Assembly: GCF_000744655.1 (NCBI RefSeq)
Contig: NZ_JQMJ01000002.1
Coordinates: 36,532 to 100,531, forward strand
Direction of reading: 5' to 3'
Length of the DNA stretch: 64,000 nt
From: Streptacidiphilus rugosus AM-16
Lineage (GTDB): Bacteria > Actinomycetota > Actinomycetes > Streptomycetales > Streptomycetaceae
The notes beneath the pieces were generated by a model. The model had not been told where the DNA came from. It was given only the letters and a program-made list of their open reading frames with translations, and did not search any database. This document shows, piece after piece, positions 56,676 through 64,000 of this stretch. Position 1 is the first letter of the stretch. Each line of letters begins with the position of its first letter. A program made the translations under genes and the position numbers.

Positions 56676-57083
56676 ATGGCTGCCACCAAACTCGTGCGCG
56701 CCCTGGCCGCCCTGACCGCGATCGCCCTGCTGGAACTCGGCATCCCCGCAGCCCTGCTGGCCGTCGGCATGCTCCCGACCTGGGCACAGGCTCAGGGTGC
56801 GTTGACCGGGCCGGACAACGGCACCCTGTTCCTGGGAGCGCTCACCCTCCTCGGATGGGGAGCCTGGGCCGCCCTGACCCTCAGCTTCGCCCTCGAGGCC
56901 GCGGCGGCGCTGCGGCACCGCAGCGCACCCCGACTCCCCGTCCTCGGCGTCACCCAGCATCTGGCCGCGTCCCTGGTCGCCGCGATCGTCGTACTACTCC
57001 CCTCCACCGGCGCATTCGTGATGCTTCACCTGGATGCGCCCGGCGCGACTGCCCTGCGGCGGGTGCCCGCGAGCGCACCGTGA
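56676..57083 (+). CDS. Membrane protein, start of a Tad-locus regulator, C-terminally replaced
   Basis: 135 residues with GGAGG before the ATG. Three membrane helices (ALAALTAIALLELGIPAALL, LFLGALTLLGWGAWAALTLS, LAASLVAAIVVLLPSTGAFV) resemble the N-terminus of large BTAD/LysM-type membrane regulators found after TadE genes. After about residue 115 the sequence matches the flank of a duplicated plasmid-type segment, so the rest of the protein is lost. Confidence 0.55.
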   Translation: MAATKLVRALAALTAIALLELGIPAALLAVGMLPTWAQAQGALTGPDNGTLFLGALTLLGWGAWAALTLSFALEAAAALRHRSAPRLPVLGVTQHLAASLVAAIVVLLPSTGAFVMLHLDAPGATALRRVPASAP

Positions 57084-57247
57084 AGCCAGGACCTGCCGCT
57101 ACGCCCCCCGGTGGCTGGTCCGCCCCGAGGGCCCGACGGTGGAACCGGGCCCGGTCCGGGGCCCGGTGCCGTAGGCTCACCGCGGCCCGGACCCACAGTT
57201 CGGCCGGGCCGTTGCCTGATCTGGGCGCCGCAGTCGCTGGATGTCGA

Positions 57248-57278
57248 GGTGCCCCGAAGCCTCCCAGCACGGGGCACC
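57248..57278. terminator. Hairpin, duplicate of 37758-37788
   Basis: GGTGCCCCG pairs with CGGGGCACC around a 13-nt loop containing AGCCTCCCAGC. The duplicated position next to the small cysteine-containing genes suggests a functional role such as termination. Confidence 0.55.
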
Positions 57279-57459
57279 GCCGCTGGGGCCTGGTCGGCGA
57301 GAGAGCTGGCGGCACGGGCGTCTGATCGGGCGCCCCGGGTCGCAAGCGCCGCAGGTCAGGCCTACGGCCGGTCGGCGGGTGGGCTGGTCGGTGACAGCGG
57401 GGATCGAGTCGGGATCGGCGCCCGGCCCGGGACGCCTGGCGGCCGGAAGGGTCCCGTCG

Positions 57460-57657
57460 TCAAGGGCCGGGCGGGTAGCGGACGGAGCAGCGCACGCACA
57501 GGTCACCGCGGGGCAGGCGGTCGAGGTCCGTGATCGGGCGGGTCTGGGTGGTCGGCGCGAGCGGGGCACCACACAGGGACGCGCTGCCTCCGGCCCAGAC
57601 GATGTGCCACAACAGCACGGTCCGCCACTCGTACTCGGCCTTCAGCTCGAACCGCAC
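57460..57657 (-). CDS. Small cysteine-containing plasmid-type protein (copy B)
   Basis: 65 residues: MRFELKAEYEWRTVLLWHIV, then SASLCGAPLAPTTQTRPITD and GDLCVRCSVRYP. It is complete and shows a better N-terminus than the copy at 37475-37675. A CxxC pair near the C-terminus may bind a metal. The function is unknown. Confidence 0.55.
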   Translation of the reverse strand: MRFELKAEYEWRTVLLWHIVWAGGSASLCGAPLAPTTQTRPITDLDRLPRGDLCVRCSVRYPPGP

Positions 57658-57709
57658 CCCTCCACGCTACGGGCAGCCGCCTCCTGCCCGCGCGCGATGA
57701 CACCTTCAG

Positions 57710-58048
57710 CAGCCGGGCCCGCGGGTCGTGGGTGGCGCCGAGGATGTAGAGGGCGTGTTCGAGGAGCGCGGGCTCCATTGTCGGCATGGCGATCGCCAGC
57801 GGTTCGACGAGGTCCAGGGGCAGGCGGTGGTGGTTGAAGGCCTCGCTGATGGAGTTCAGGGCGGACTCGCGGACCTTGGTCTCCGGTTCGTTGAAGGCCA
57901 GGCTGATCAGGCGTCCGACGACCAGGTGGGCGGTGTCCGTGTCGAGCGCGGTGTCGCGCAGGAGGTCCCCGAGTGTGTCGGCTGCGGCATCCCGACGGTT
58001 CGGATCGCGGTCGGTCAGCGCTTCAAGCGCCGTGATCATGTCGCTCAT
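57710..58048 (-). pseudogene. HEAT-repeat protein, C-terminally truncated
   Basis: 113 residues of helical repeats: MITALEALTDRDPNRRDAAA, DTDTAHLVVGRLISLAFNEP, ETKVRESALNSISEAFNHHR, PTMEPALLEHALYILGATHD. Relatives continue for another repeat or two; here the frame leaves the family after DPRARL. Its ATG overlaps the stop of the IS256 transposase (ATGA). It is perhaps an immunity-type protein. Confidence 0.6.
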
Positions 58049-59295
58049 GCTGCCACCTCGGACCGCTCGACCAGGACGCCGTTCTCGAAGCGAGCGCCGG
58101 CGCGGACCAGGGACACCAGGTGAGCTCCGGTGATCGCGCGCCATCGCGCCTGAGCGGACTCGACCAGCTTGAACACCATCGCCAGCGCCGCCGCCGGGCT
58201 GCCCGCACCGCGGGTGACCTTGGTGCGGAGTTTGACCGTGGAGAAGGTCGACTCGATGGGGTTCGTGGTCCGCAGGTGGATCCAGTGCTCGGCCGGGAAG
58301 TCGTAGAACGCGAGGAGCTCGTCCCGGTCGTCGGTGATCTTCGCGACAGCCTTCGGGAACTTGGCCCCGTAGGCCTTCGCGAACGCCTCGATCGCTTTCT
58401 CGACATGGCCGCGGTCCTCGGCGTTGTAGATCTCCTGCATCGCCTTCACAGCCCCAGGCTGTGCGGACTTGGGCAGGCAGTTGGTGACAGTTGCGGGATT
58501 TGTGAACCCAGCACCTCTGCGGCCTCGCCGCCGGGAACACCTCGGCCAGCGCCCGCCAAAGGCCCATCGCGCCGTCGCCGACCACCAGCTCGGGGTCGCG
58601 CATGCCCCGTCGGCGGCAGTCGCACAGCAGGTCGGCCCACGACTCGGTCGACTCCCGCAGGCCCTCGGCCAGCGCGATGAGCTCCTTCGTGCCGTCCAGG
58701 CGGACGCCGAGCAGGACCAGGACACACGAATGGCCTGCCCGAGTCGGACCTTCGGGTGCACGCCGTCGGCCCAGACGTAGACGAAGTCGCGATCGGACAG
58801 GTCCCGGGCCTGGAAGGCGGCGTGGTCCTCGCTCCACTGCTTCGTCAGCCGGGTCACGGTCGCGGCCGACAGGCCGGCGGTGCCGCCGAGGAACTGCTCC
58901 AGCGCGGGCACGAAGTCCCCGGACGACAGTCCGTGCAGGTAGAGCAGCGGCAGCACCTCGGAGATTTTCGGTGACTTGCGGCACCACGGCGCCAGGATCT
59001 TCGAGGAGAACCGCTTGCGCTCGCCGGTGGCGTCGTCGACGCGGCGGTCGTTCACCCGCGGGGCCTTCACCTCGACCGGTCCGGCGGCGGTGACCACGGT
59101 GCGGGGCCGGTGGTGGCCGTTGCGGACGACCAGGCGACGCCCATGCTCGTCGGTCTCGGCGGTCAACTCGGCTATGTACTGGTTGACTTCCGCTTCCAGC
59201 GCGGCGGCCAGCATCCTGCGGGCGCCCTCGCGGACGATCTCGTCGATCAGGGAGCCGGACTGGGTGGAGCCGTCGTCGGTGACTACGCTGAGCAC
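58045..59295 (-). pseudogene. IS256-family transposase with compensating frameshifts
   Basis: 416 residues read in one frame, but the middle (about 58490-58740) is in the wrong frame. The true sequence there is VLVLLGVRLDGTKELIALAE then DPELVVGDGAMGLWRALAEV, carrying the second catalytic Asp. Flanking regions are correct: FVYVWADGVHPKVRLG (first Asp), HLRTTNPIESTFSTVKLRTK (Glu) and the N-terminal LIDEIVREGARRMLAAALEA. Two indels therefore scramble about 80 residues and destroy the active site. Confidence 0.85.
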
Positions 59296-59507
59296 GGGCG
59301 TGCCTTCCCGACCCGCGCTGCAACGCGGGCCTACTCGGAGACCATCAAAGGATCATTCGGGAAGGTACGCCTTCCGCGTGCCTGCCGGCACTGATCCACA
59401 GGTCTCCAGCATTGCTCGGCGCGCTCCACCTGGACATCAGGGGGGCGAGAGCGGACTGTAAAGCCGCCCCCTCTGGGGGCTAAACTCCCGCCGGATAGGG
59501 AGGCGCC

Positions 59508-59783
59508 ATGTCGGCATGGATCATGTTGGTCGTCGGCTGCACGTTCATCGTTGGTGGCGTCTCTGTCCTCAATGGCTGGCGAGCGGCGACATACTCAGAC
59601 AAGCGCCTAAGTGGCTGGGGCAACATCGCGGTGGGGGCGGGCTTCACGCTGGATGGCTTGCCAAAGATCGTTGGATCATCCGACGCCGTTGGCCTGCTCT
59701 TTGCCATCGCTGGGCTTGCCCTCATCGTCGTGGGCGTTGTGCTTGGTGCCCGCGACTTGCGGCGCCGGCGGGGCAACGCCTGA
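59508..59783 (+). CDS. Small multi-pass membrane protein
   Basis: 91 residues; AGGGAGG precedes the ATG. Three hydrophobic segments (WIMLVVGCTFIVGGVSVLNG, GWGNIAVGAGFTLDGLPKIV, VGLLFAIAGLALIVVGVVLG) are followed by a basic tail (ARDLRRRRG). It is likely an inner-membrane protein. No family was recognised. Confidence 0.65.
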   Translation: MSAWIMLVVGCTFIVGGVSVLNGWRAATYSDKRLSGWGNIAVGAGFTLDGLPKIVGSSDAVGLLFAIAGLALIVVGVVLGARDLRRRRGNA

Positions 59784-59961
59784 GACCGTGCCCGCTGCGT
59801 GCCCGTCACGAAGGCAATGGGTGGCACATAGCGGTAACTGGCGGTCATCCCCTTGAGACTGTGCAGGTCAACGCCGTCGCACGTCAGTCCACATCCGGCA
59901 TAGAGTCTTCCCAAGCTCAGAGCCTTTGCCTCCCGGAGACTCAGTCTGATCGGATCGGTTG

Positions 59962-60183
59962 ATGGACGCTTATTCAGGCGACTACTCGGAGGTCACGCCA
60001 GCCCTCAGGGAGTACGCCGCCCAGTTCGCAGGGGCGATCGCCGAGGTTCGTGCCGAGCATTCGGGCAAGGACTACGACATCGTGCGCGAGGCCCTGGCCG
60101 TCCGTCTGAGGTCCGTTGGTATCGCACCAGTGCCTCAGGTCCTTGACGACCTCTCCCGCCAGATCCACGCCGGCGAGCGCTGA
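59962..60183 (+). CDS. Small hypothetical protein
   Basis: 73 residues: YSEVTPALREYAAQFAGAIA, GKDYDIVREALAVRLRSVGI, VPQVLDDLSRQIHAG. Helical and slightly acidic. The ATG at 59962 directly follows an in-frame TTG and no strong ribosome site is seen. The next 305 bp (60184-60488) show no supported gene. Confidence 0.5.
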   Translation: MDAYSGDYSEVTPALREYAAQFAGAIAEVRAEHSGKDYDIVREALAVRLRSVGIAPVPQVLDDLSRQIHAGER

Positions 60184-60488
60184 CTGTTGCGGCTACGCCA
60201 ATGTCAGCGTGCGGGGGTCACGCCCTCAGGCCGTGAGGCTTCCAGCAAGATCCGGACCAGGCACGGACCAGAGCCCCGCACGTGTCAGGCGCAAGACGAC
60301 CTCGTGCAGGTCAGGGCGCTTGACCCACCGATTTGCGGAGCGGCCTGTAAATCCGCCGCATAGAGACCCCGCCCGGCCCGGCTCGAACTCGGCTGGTCCC
60401 CTCCACAACGGGCCGGGCTTGGGGGTCTCCAGCAGCCGGCCGACGCGGGTAAGCACGACTATATGAGGCGGTTCGGGAGCCAGGGAGG

Positions 60489-60881
60489 TCAGTTCTGCCC
60501 CGCAGCCTGCTCCCAAGCCGCCAAGTCGTTCCTGTCCCCCACGAAGGCCGCCCTACAGCCAGGGGGCAGGTGCTCCACGACGAGGGCCGCCGCTGCCTGA
60601 GCGGAGTCCGCTGGCCCTACCGCTTCAATCCGGGACGGCCCTGCGACAAGGAAGCCACCACCCTTCATAGGGGCGATGTAGGGCACGTCTCAGGTACAGG
60701 GATGCTGGGTGCAACGGCTGAAGTGCAGCTCCCACATCCCGACCCAGGGGAAGAGCTGCCGCAGTCGCGGTTGCTCGTAGGCCGCCCGGACCATCAACGG
60801 GTCCACCCTGTCCTCGGCCGTCAGCAGTCGTTGCCACTCAGCTTCTACTACGTCGGCGCCGTGGCCGAGCTCTTCGCTCAT
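60489..60881 (-). pseudogene. DUF6193-like protein interrupted by an in-frame stop
   Basis: From ATG 60881: VVEAEWQRLLTAEDRVDPLM, VRAAYEQPRLRQLFPWVGMW, FSRCTQHPCT, then TGA (60690-60692). In the same frame it continues VPYIAPMKGGGFLVAGPSRI, DSAQAAAALVVEHLPPGCRA. Relatives have a tryptophan where the stop lies, so a single G-to-A change (TGG to TGA) would explain it. It may also be read as two genes. Confidence 0.55.
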
Positions 60882-60965
60882 GGCAGAAGTCTGCCGTGCC
60901 ATTCGCGTGCCAGACAGACCGGGGAACGGCGGGGAGCTACGGGGTAGAGCGGGGACCGCACATGC

Positions 60966-61004
60966 GAGAGGCCCCGGACCGTTTGTGCTGGTCCGGGGCC
61001 TCTC
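60966..61004 (-). terminator. Terminator of tRNA-Tyr
   Basis: GAGAGGCCCCGGACC and GGTCCGGGGCCTCTC form a perfect 15-bp stem with a 9-nt loop. It lies 11 bp beyond the 3' end of tRNA-Tyr. Confidence 0.85.
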
Positions 61005-61014
61005 GGCTTCCACG

Positions 61015-61095
61015 TGGCGGGTGCAGGGTTCGAACCTGCGTAGCTTGCGCGACAGATTTACAGTCTGCTCCCTTTGGCCGCTCGGGCAACCCGCC
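61015..61095 (-). tRNA. tRNA-Tyr (anticodon GTA)
   Basis: Read on the minus strand: acceptor GGCGGGT pairs with ACCCGCC, anticodon loop CTGTAAA gives GTA, a long variable arm follows, and the T arm is GCAGGTTCGAACCTGC. CCA is not encoded. Its 3' end faces the transposon-rich part of the window. tRNA-Tyr is a known attachment site for some Streptomyces integrative plasmids, such as SLP1. Confidence 0.95.
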
Positions 61096-61269
61096 AGGGA
61101 TGGTGTCTCGCGGTCTCCCGCTCGACGTCGTAAACCATACCCGATGGTGGGGGGTGCTTCGCCACTCGGTTGATCAGTGTGGGGGCGGGCATGAGGCCGA
61201 GTGGGTGGCTAGGCTGGTTCGGCCGCCGTTCCCGGGCGGGAACCGAATCACCAAGGAGACTCAACGATC

Positions 61270-61758
61270 ATGGCCGACTCCAGTTTCGACATCGTTTCGA
61301 AGGTCGAGCGGCAGGAGGTCGACAACGCGCTCAACCAGACCGGCCGCGAGATCGCCACGCGCTTCGACTTCAAGAACGTCGGCGCCTCCATCGAGTGGTC
61401 CGGCGACAAGATCGAGATGCGGGCCAACGGCGAGGAGCGGGTCAAGGCCATCCTCGACGTGTTCCAGGGCAAGCTGGTCAAGCGTGGCATCTCGCTGAAG
61501 TCGCTCGACGCCGGTGAGCCGCAGCTGTCGGGCAAGGAGTACAAGATCTTCGCGACGATCGAGGAGGGCATCTCCCAGGAGAACGCCAAGAAGGTCTCGA
61601 AGATCATCCGCGACGAGGGCCCCAAGGGCGTCAAGGCCCAGGTGCAGGGTGACGAGCTCCGCGTGACGTCGAAGAGCCGCGACGACCTGCAGGCCGTCCA
61701 GGCGCTGCTCAAGGGCAAGGACCTGGACTTCGCGATCCAGTTCGTGAACTACCGCTAG
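61270..61758 (+). CDS. yajQ: YajQ-family nucleotide-binding protein
   Basis: 162 residues, full family length; AAGGAGA precedes the [42 protein letters not shown] and the terminal [12 protein letters not shown] are diagnostic. Two ferredoxin-like domains make up the fold. Relatives bind cyclic di-GMP or nucleic acids. This is conserved chromosomal sequence and marks the end of the accessory region. Confidence 0.95.
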   Translation: MADSSFDIVSKVERQEVDNALNQTGREIATRFDFKNVGASIEWSGDKIEMRANGEERVKAILDVFQGKLVKRGISLKSLDAGEPQLSGKEYKIFATIEEGISQENAKKVSKIIRDEGPKGVKAQVQGDELRVTSKSRDDLQAVQALLKGKDLDFAIQFVNYR

Positions 61759-61877
61759 ACCCCACGCTGACCTGCGGAAACGCATGGTCCGAGCGACCTC
61801 GGGGCACAACGGGGCCCGGCGGACACCGACTCCGCCGGCCCTCGTTGTGCCCGTGTCGTTCCGCCACTGGGAAGCCC

Positions 61878-61908
61878 TTGCACCTCCAGCGGCTGGAGGT
61901 CGCAGACT
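61878..61908 (+). promoter_or_regulatory. MerR-type promoter with palindromic operator
   Basis: TTGCAC (61878-61883) and CAGACT (61903-61908) are separated by 19 bp. That spacer carries most of a perfect 9-bp inverted repeat with a single central base (ACCTCCAGC-G-GCTGGAGGT, 61882-61900). A long spacer over a palindrome is the hallmark of MerR-regulated promoters. The ATG follows 8 bases after the -10 box, so the message is probably leaderless. Confidence 0.75.
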
Positions 61909-61915
61909 CGGACCC

Positions 61916-62830
61916 ATGGACGGCACACACGCGGCAGCGTCGCCGCTGCTGAGCATCGGCGACCTCGCCCGCCGGACCGGGCTGCCGGTACGCACGATCC
62001 GGTACTGGTCCGAGACCGGCGTGGTGCCCGAGGCGACGCGCAGCGCGGCGGGCACCGGCTCTACGACGCGGCCGGCGTGGCCCGACTGGAGCTGGTGGCC
62101 ACGCTGCGGGAGCTCGGCTGAGCCATGCCGAGGTCCACCGCGTGCTGAACCGCGAGAGCACCGTGGCCGAGGTGGCGGCGATCCATGTGCGGGCGCTCGA
62201 CGCCCAGATCGCCACGCTGCGGCTGCGCCGGGCCGTGCTGTCCGCCGTCGCCGCAGGGGACCGGGAGGAGCCAGGACACATGGATCGTCTGAACCGTTTG
62301 GCACGGATGTCGGCACAGGAGCGGCAGCAGACCATCGACGACTTCGCAGCCGAGGCCTGCGCGGGCTTGGAGGCCGAGCCGCAGCTGCGGGACCGGCTCA
62401 GGGAGCGGTTGCGCGGCGGAGGCCACCGGCTGCGGACGCCCCGACCCAGGATCAGCTGGACGCCTGGCTGGAGCTGTCCGAGCTGATGCAGGATCAGGAG
62501 TTCCGGCGGCTGGCGCGGCGCGCCGTCGAACGGAGTTCCGAGCCTGACCGGCATCGCTTCTTCAGCCAGAATCTCGACCGGACCGTCGGAGCGGCGATGC
62601 GCGAGGGGGTCGAGCCGGATTCGCGCGGGCGGCGGCCGTCGTCGACGAGTTGCTCGACCGCCCCGGCCCGGATCGTCGCAGGGCCGTCCGCGACCGGCTC
62701 CGGCCCAGCTGGACGCGGGCCCCGACGTCCGCCTGGAGCGCTACCGGCACCTGCTGGCGGTCATGCAGGGCCGGCAGCCCCGTCTACCCGCAGTGCTCTG
62801 TACGCGTGGCTGGCCGACGCCATCGACGCG
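61916..62830 (+). pseudogene. MerR-family regulator with multiple frameshifts
   Basis: The start is intact: LLSIGDLARRTGLPVRTIRY then WSETGVVPEAT, the MerR DNA-binding domain. After that the reading frame changes repeatedly: HRLYDAAGVARLELVATLRE, EVHRVLNRESTVAEVAAIHV, AWLELSELMQDQEFRRLARR and VVDELLDRP-like pieces lie in three frames. Together they give the usual 290-residue family layout with an effector domain. Either this chromosomal gene has decayed heavily or the sequence has indel errors. Confidence 0.75.
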
Positions 62831-62902
62831 GGGGCGGCGGGGCCGGTCCCCGGTCGACGGGTGACACCGGCCGACGCCGTACGCGCCGGCGGTGCGAGAG
62901 CT

Positions 62903-63441
62903 GTGCCGGTGAAGCCCACCGCAGAGCAGCTCGCCGCCGCGCAGGACCGCACCATCGAGGACGTCATCGGGCGGATCTGCGGGTGCTGTTCTGCGGGATC
63001 AATCGGGGCTCTGGTCGGGGGCGACGGGGCATCACTTCGCCCGGCCCGGCAACAGGTTCTGGCCGGCGCTGCACCGCGGCGGTTCACCCCCGCGGCAGCT
63101 GGCGCCGGAGGAGGCAGGGCGAGCTGCTCGGGCTCGGCCTCGGGATCACCAACGTCGTCGCCCGGACGACCGCGAAGGCCGACGAGCTCAGCGCCGAGGA
63201 GTACCGCGTCGGCGGCAAGGCGCTCGTCGCGCGCGTGGAGCGGTGGCGGCCGCGGACGCTCGCCGTCCTCGGGATCGGGGCGTACCGGACCGCGTCGGCG
63301 GCCAGGCCGCCGTGGGCGGCAGGAGGAGGGACTGGGCGGCACGGAGGTGTGGGTGCTGCCCAATCCCAGCGGGCTCAACGCCCACCGCCGGACGGAATCG
63401 CGGCGGAGTTCCGCCGACTGAGGGACGCCGTCGGCGACTGA
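62903..63441 (+). pseudogene. mug: Mismatch-specific uracil/thymine-DNA glycosylase with frameshifts
   Basis: Pieces in three frames give the Mug sequence: PTAEQLAAAQDRTIEDVI, LRVLFCGINRG (the GINPG-type motif), GLWSGATGHHFARPGNRFWP, GELLGLGLGITNVVARTTAK, VERWRPRTLAVLGIGAYRTA, and a VWVLPNPSGLNAH segment carrying the conserved NPSGLN motif. At least four indels are needed to join them. Mug removes uracil or thymine from mismatches with guanine. A normally conserved housekeeping gene, so assembly error is a real possibility. Confidence 0.8.
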
Positions 63442-63522
63442 GGCGACGACCGAGGCGAACCGGCGCGCCGGACGGCCGGCCGCCGGTTGCCGGCCGCCGG
63501 ACGCAGCCGCCCGCCGCCCGCG

Positions 63523-63924
63523 TCACCAGCCGGCGAAGCGCTCGTCGGTCGAGACGATCTCGCGCCCCAGCGGCATCAGCGAGATCGGGATCATCTTGAG
63601 GTTGGCCCAGGCGAAGGGCAGCCCGATGATCGTCACGGCCAGCGCGATGCTGGTCGCCAGATGGCCCAGGGCCAGCCACCAGCCGGCGAAGATCAGCCAG
63701 ATCACGTTGCCCGCACAGGAGGCCGCACCGGCGTCCTGGCGCTCGCGGGTCATCCGGCCGAAGGGCCAGAGCACGTAGCCCGCGATCCGGAACGAGGCGA
63801 TGGCCCACGGGATGGTGATGATCAGGATGAAGCAGATGATCCCCGCGACGGCATAGGCGATCGCCATCCAGAGGCCGCAGAGCAGAAGCCAGAGCACGTT
63901 GAGGACGAGGTTGATGACCTTCAC
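63523..63924 (-). CDS. YccF-domain membrane protein
   Basis: 133 residues from GTG 63924 (VKVINLVLNVLWLLLCGLWM); a longer reading from 63993 lacks family similarity. Two YccF repeats follow, with paired membrane helices: MAIAYAVAGIICFILIITIP and WAIASFRIAGYVLWPFGR, then GNVIWLIFAGWWLALGHLAT and LAVTIIGLPFAWANLKMIPI. An integral membrane protein of unknown role, intact. Confidence 0.88.
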   Translation of the reverse strand: MKVINLVLNVLWLLLCGLWMAIAYAVAGIICFILIITIPWAIASFRIAGYVLWPFGRMTRERQDAGAASCAGNVIWLIFAGWWLALGHLATSIALAVTIIGLPFAWANLKMIPISLMPLGREIVSTDERFAGW

Positions 63925-64000
63925 GCGTGAGTCCCGTCTCTTCCGAAGTCCTTTGAAGTCCCGACGTTCGTTCCTACCTTCGGAGTCTGCCACGGTGGGC

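Noticed and set aside
39902..60692. TGA read as tryptophan, suggested by stops in the DUF6879 and DUF6193-like genes
   Set aside because: TGA is the normal stop of many intact genes here, so recoding is very unlikely; point mutation or sequence error is simpler.

Overview
The window is high-GC actinobacterial DNA and almost certainly comes from a Streptomyces or a close relative. It has an SsgA-family sporulation gene, an AEP-helicase-Lsr2 fusion, GTG and TTG starts behind GGAGG-type ribosome sites, and a TTA (bldA-type) codon in a secreted enzyme. Most of it (about 1-61 kb) is an accessory region crowded with transposons and broken genes. The last 3 kb (tRNA-Tyr, yajQ, a MerR regulator, mug, yccF) looks like ordinary chromosome. 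The 3' end of tRNA-Tyr faces the accessory region, so this tRNA is a plausible integration boundary.

Layout. 0-4 kb: IS701 remnant, SDR dehydrogenase, antibiotic-biosynthesis-type monooxygenase and quinone oxidoreductase with a palindromic operator. 4.5-12.7 kb: transposase scraps, secreted GH16 glycosidase, XRE/coiled-coil membrane protein, CoiA-like protein, SUKH-3-like fragment, secreted M19 dipeptidase with ChW repeats. 13-18.9 kb: IS630, a complete IS701 with CTAG duplications, IS6, a second truncated copy of the oxidoreductase/monooxygenase pair, RelE-like toxin. 19-27.5 kb: the best-preserved accessory block, with two TetR regulators and an enoyl-CoA hydratase sharing an upstream motif, then SsgA-like, universal stress protein, catalase-like protein, Zn-alcohol dehydrogenase and a DHA2 efflux pump. 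27.6-31 kb: ISL3 with perfect ends nested in IS debris, then a mosaic of gene fragments that repeats pieces of the 19-27 kb block. 31-32 kb: a collagen-like secreted protein. 32.3-34.8 kb: complete IS21. 35-47 kb: kinase fragments, small plasmid/ICE-type genes, a decayed DUF6879/XRE module, a broken serine recombinase, IS3 and IS5 scraps, and a three-gene ATGA-coupled operon.

47-54 kb holds the most interesting locus. An archaeo-eukaryotic primase (TOTE conflict-system type), SF2 helicase and Lsr2-like DNA-binding domain are fused in one 881-residue protein. It converges on a helicase-associated (XPB/Ssl2 N-terminal-like) gene that a transposon has split. 54-60 kb: IS5, a VapBC-like pair, a second set of plasmid-type small genes duplicating parts of 37 and 47 kb, TadE and membrane-protein pieces, and a HEAT-repeat fragment whose start overlaps the stop of a broken IS256 transposase.

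Many genes, including the chromosomal merR and mug, carry single-base frameshifts. Some are surely real decay, but their density in otherwise conserved genes also fits uncorrected long-read assembly errors. The pseudogene calls below should be read with that in mind.
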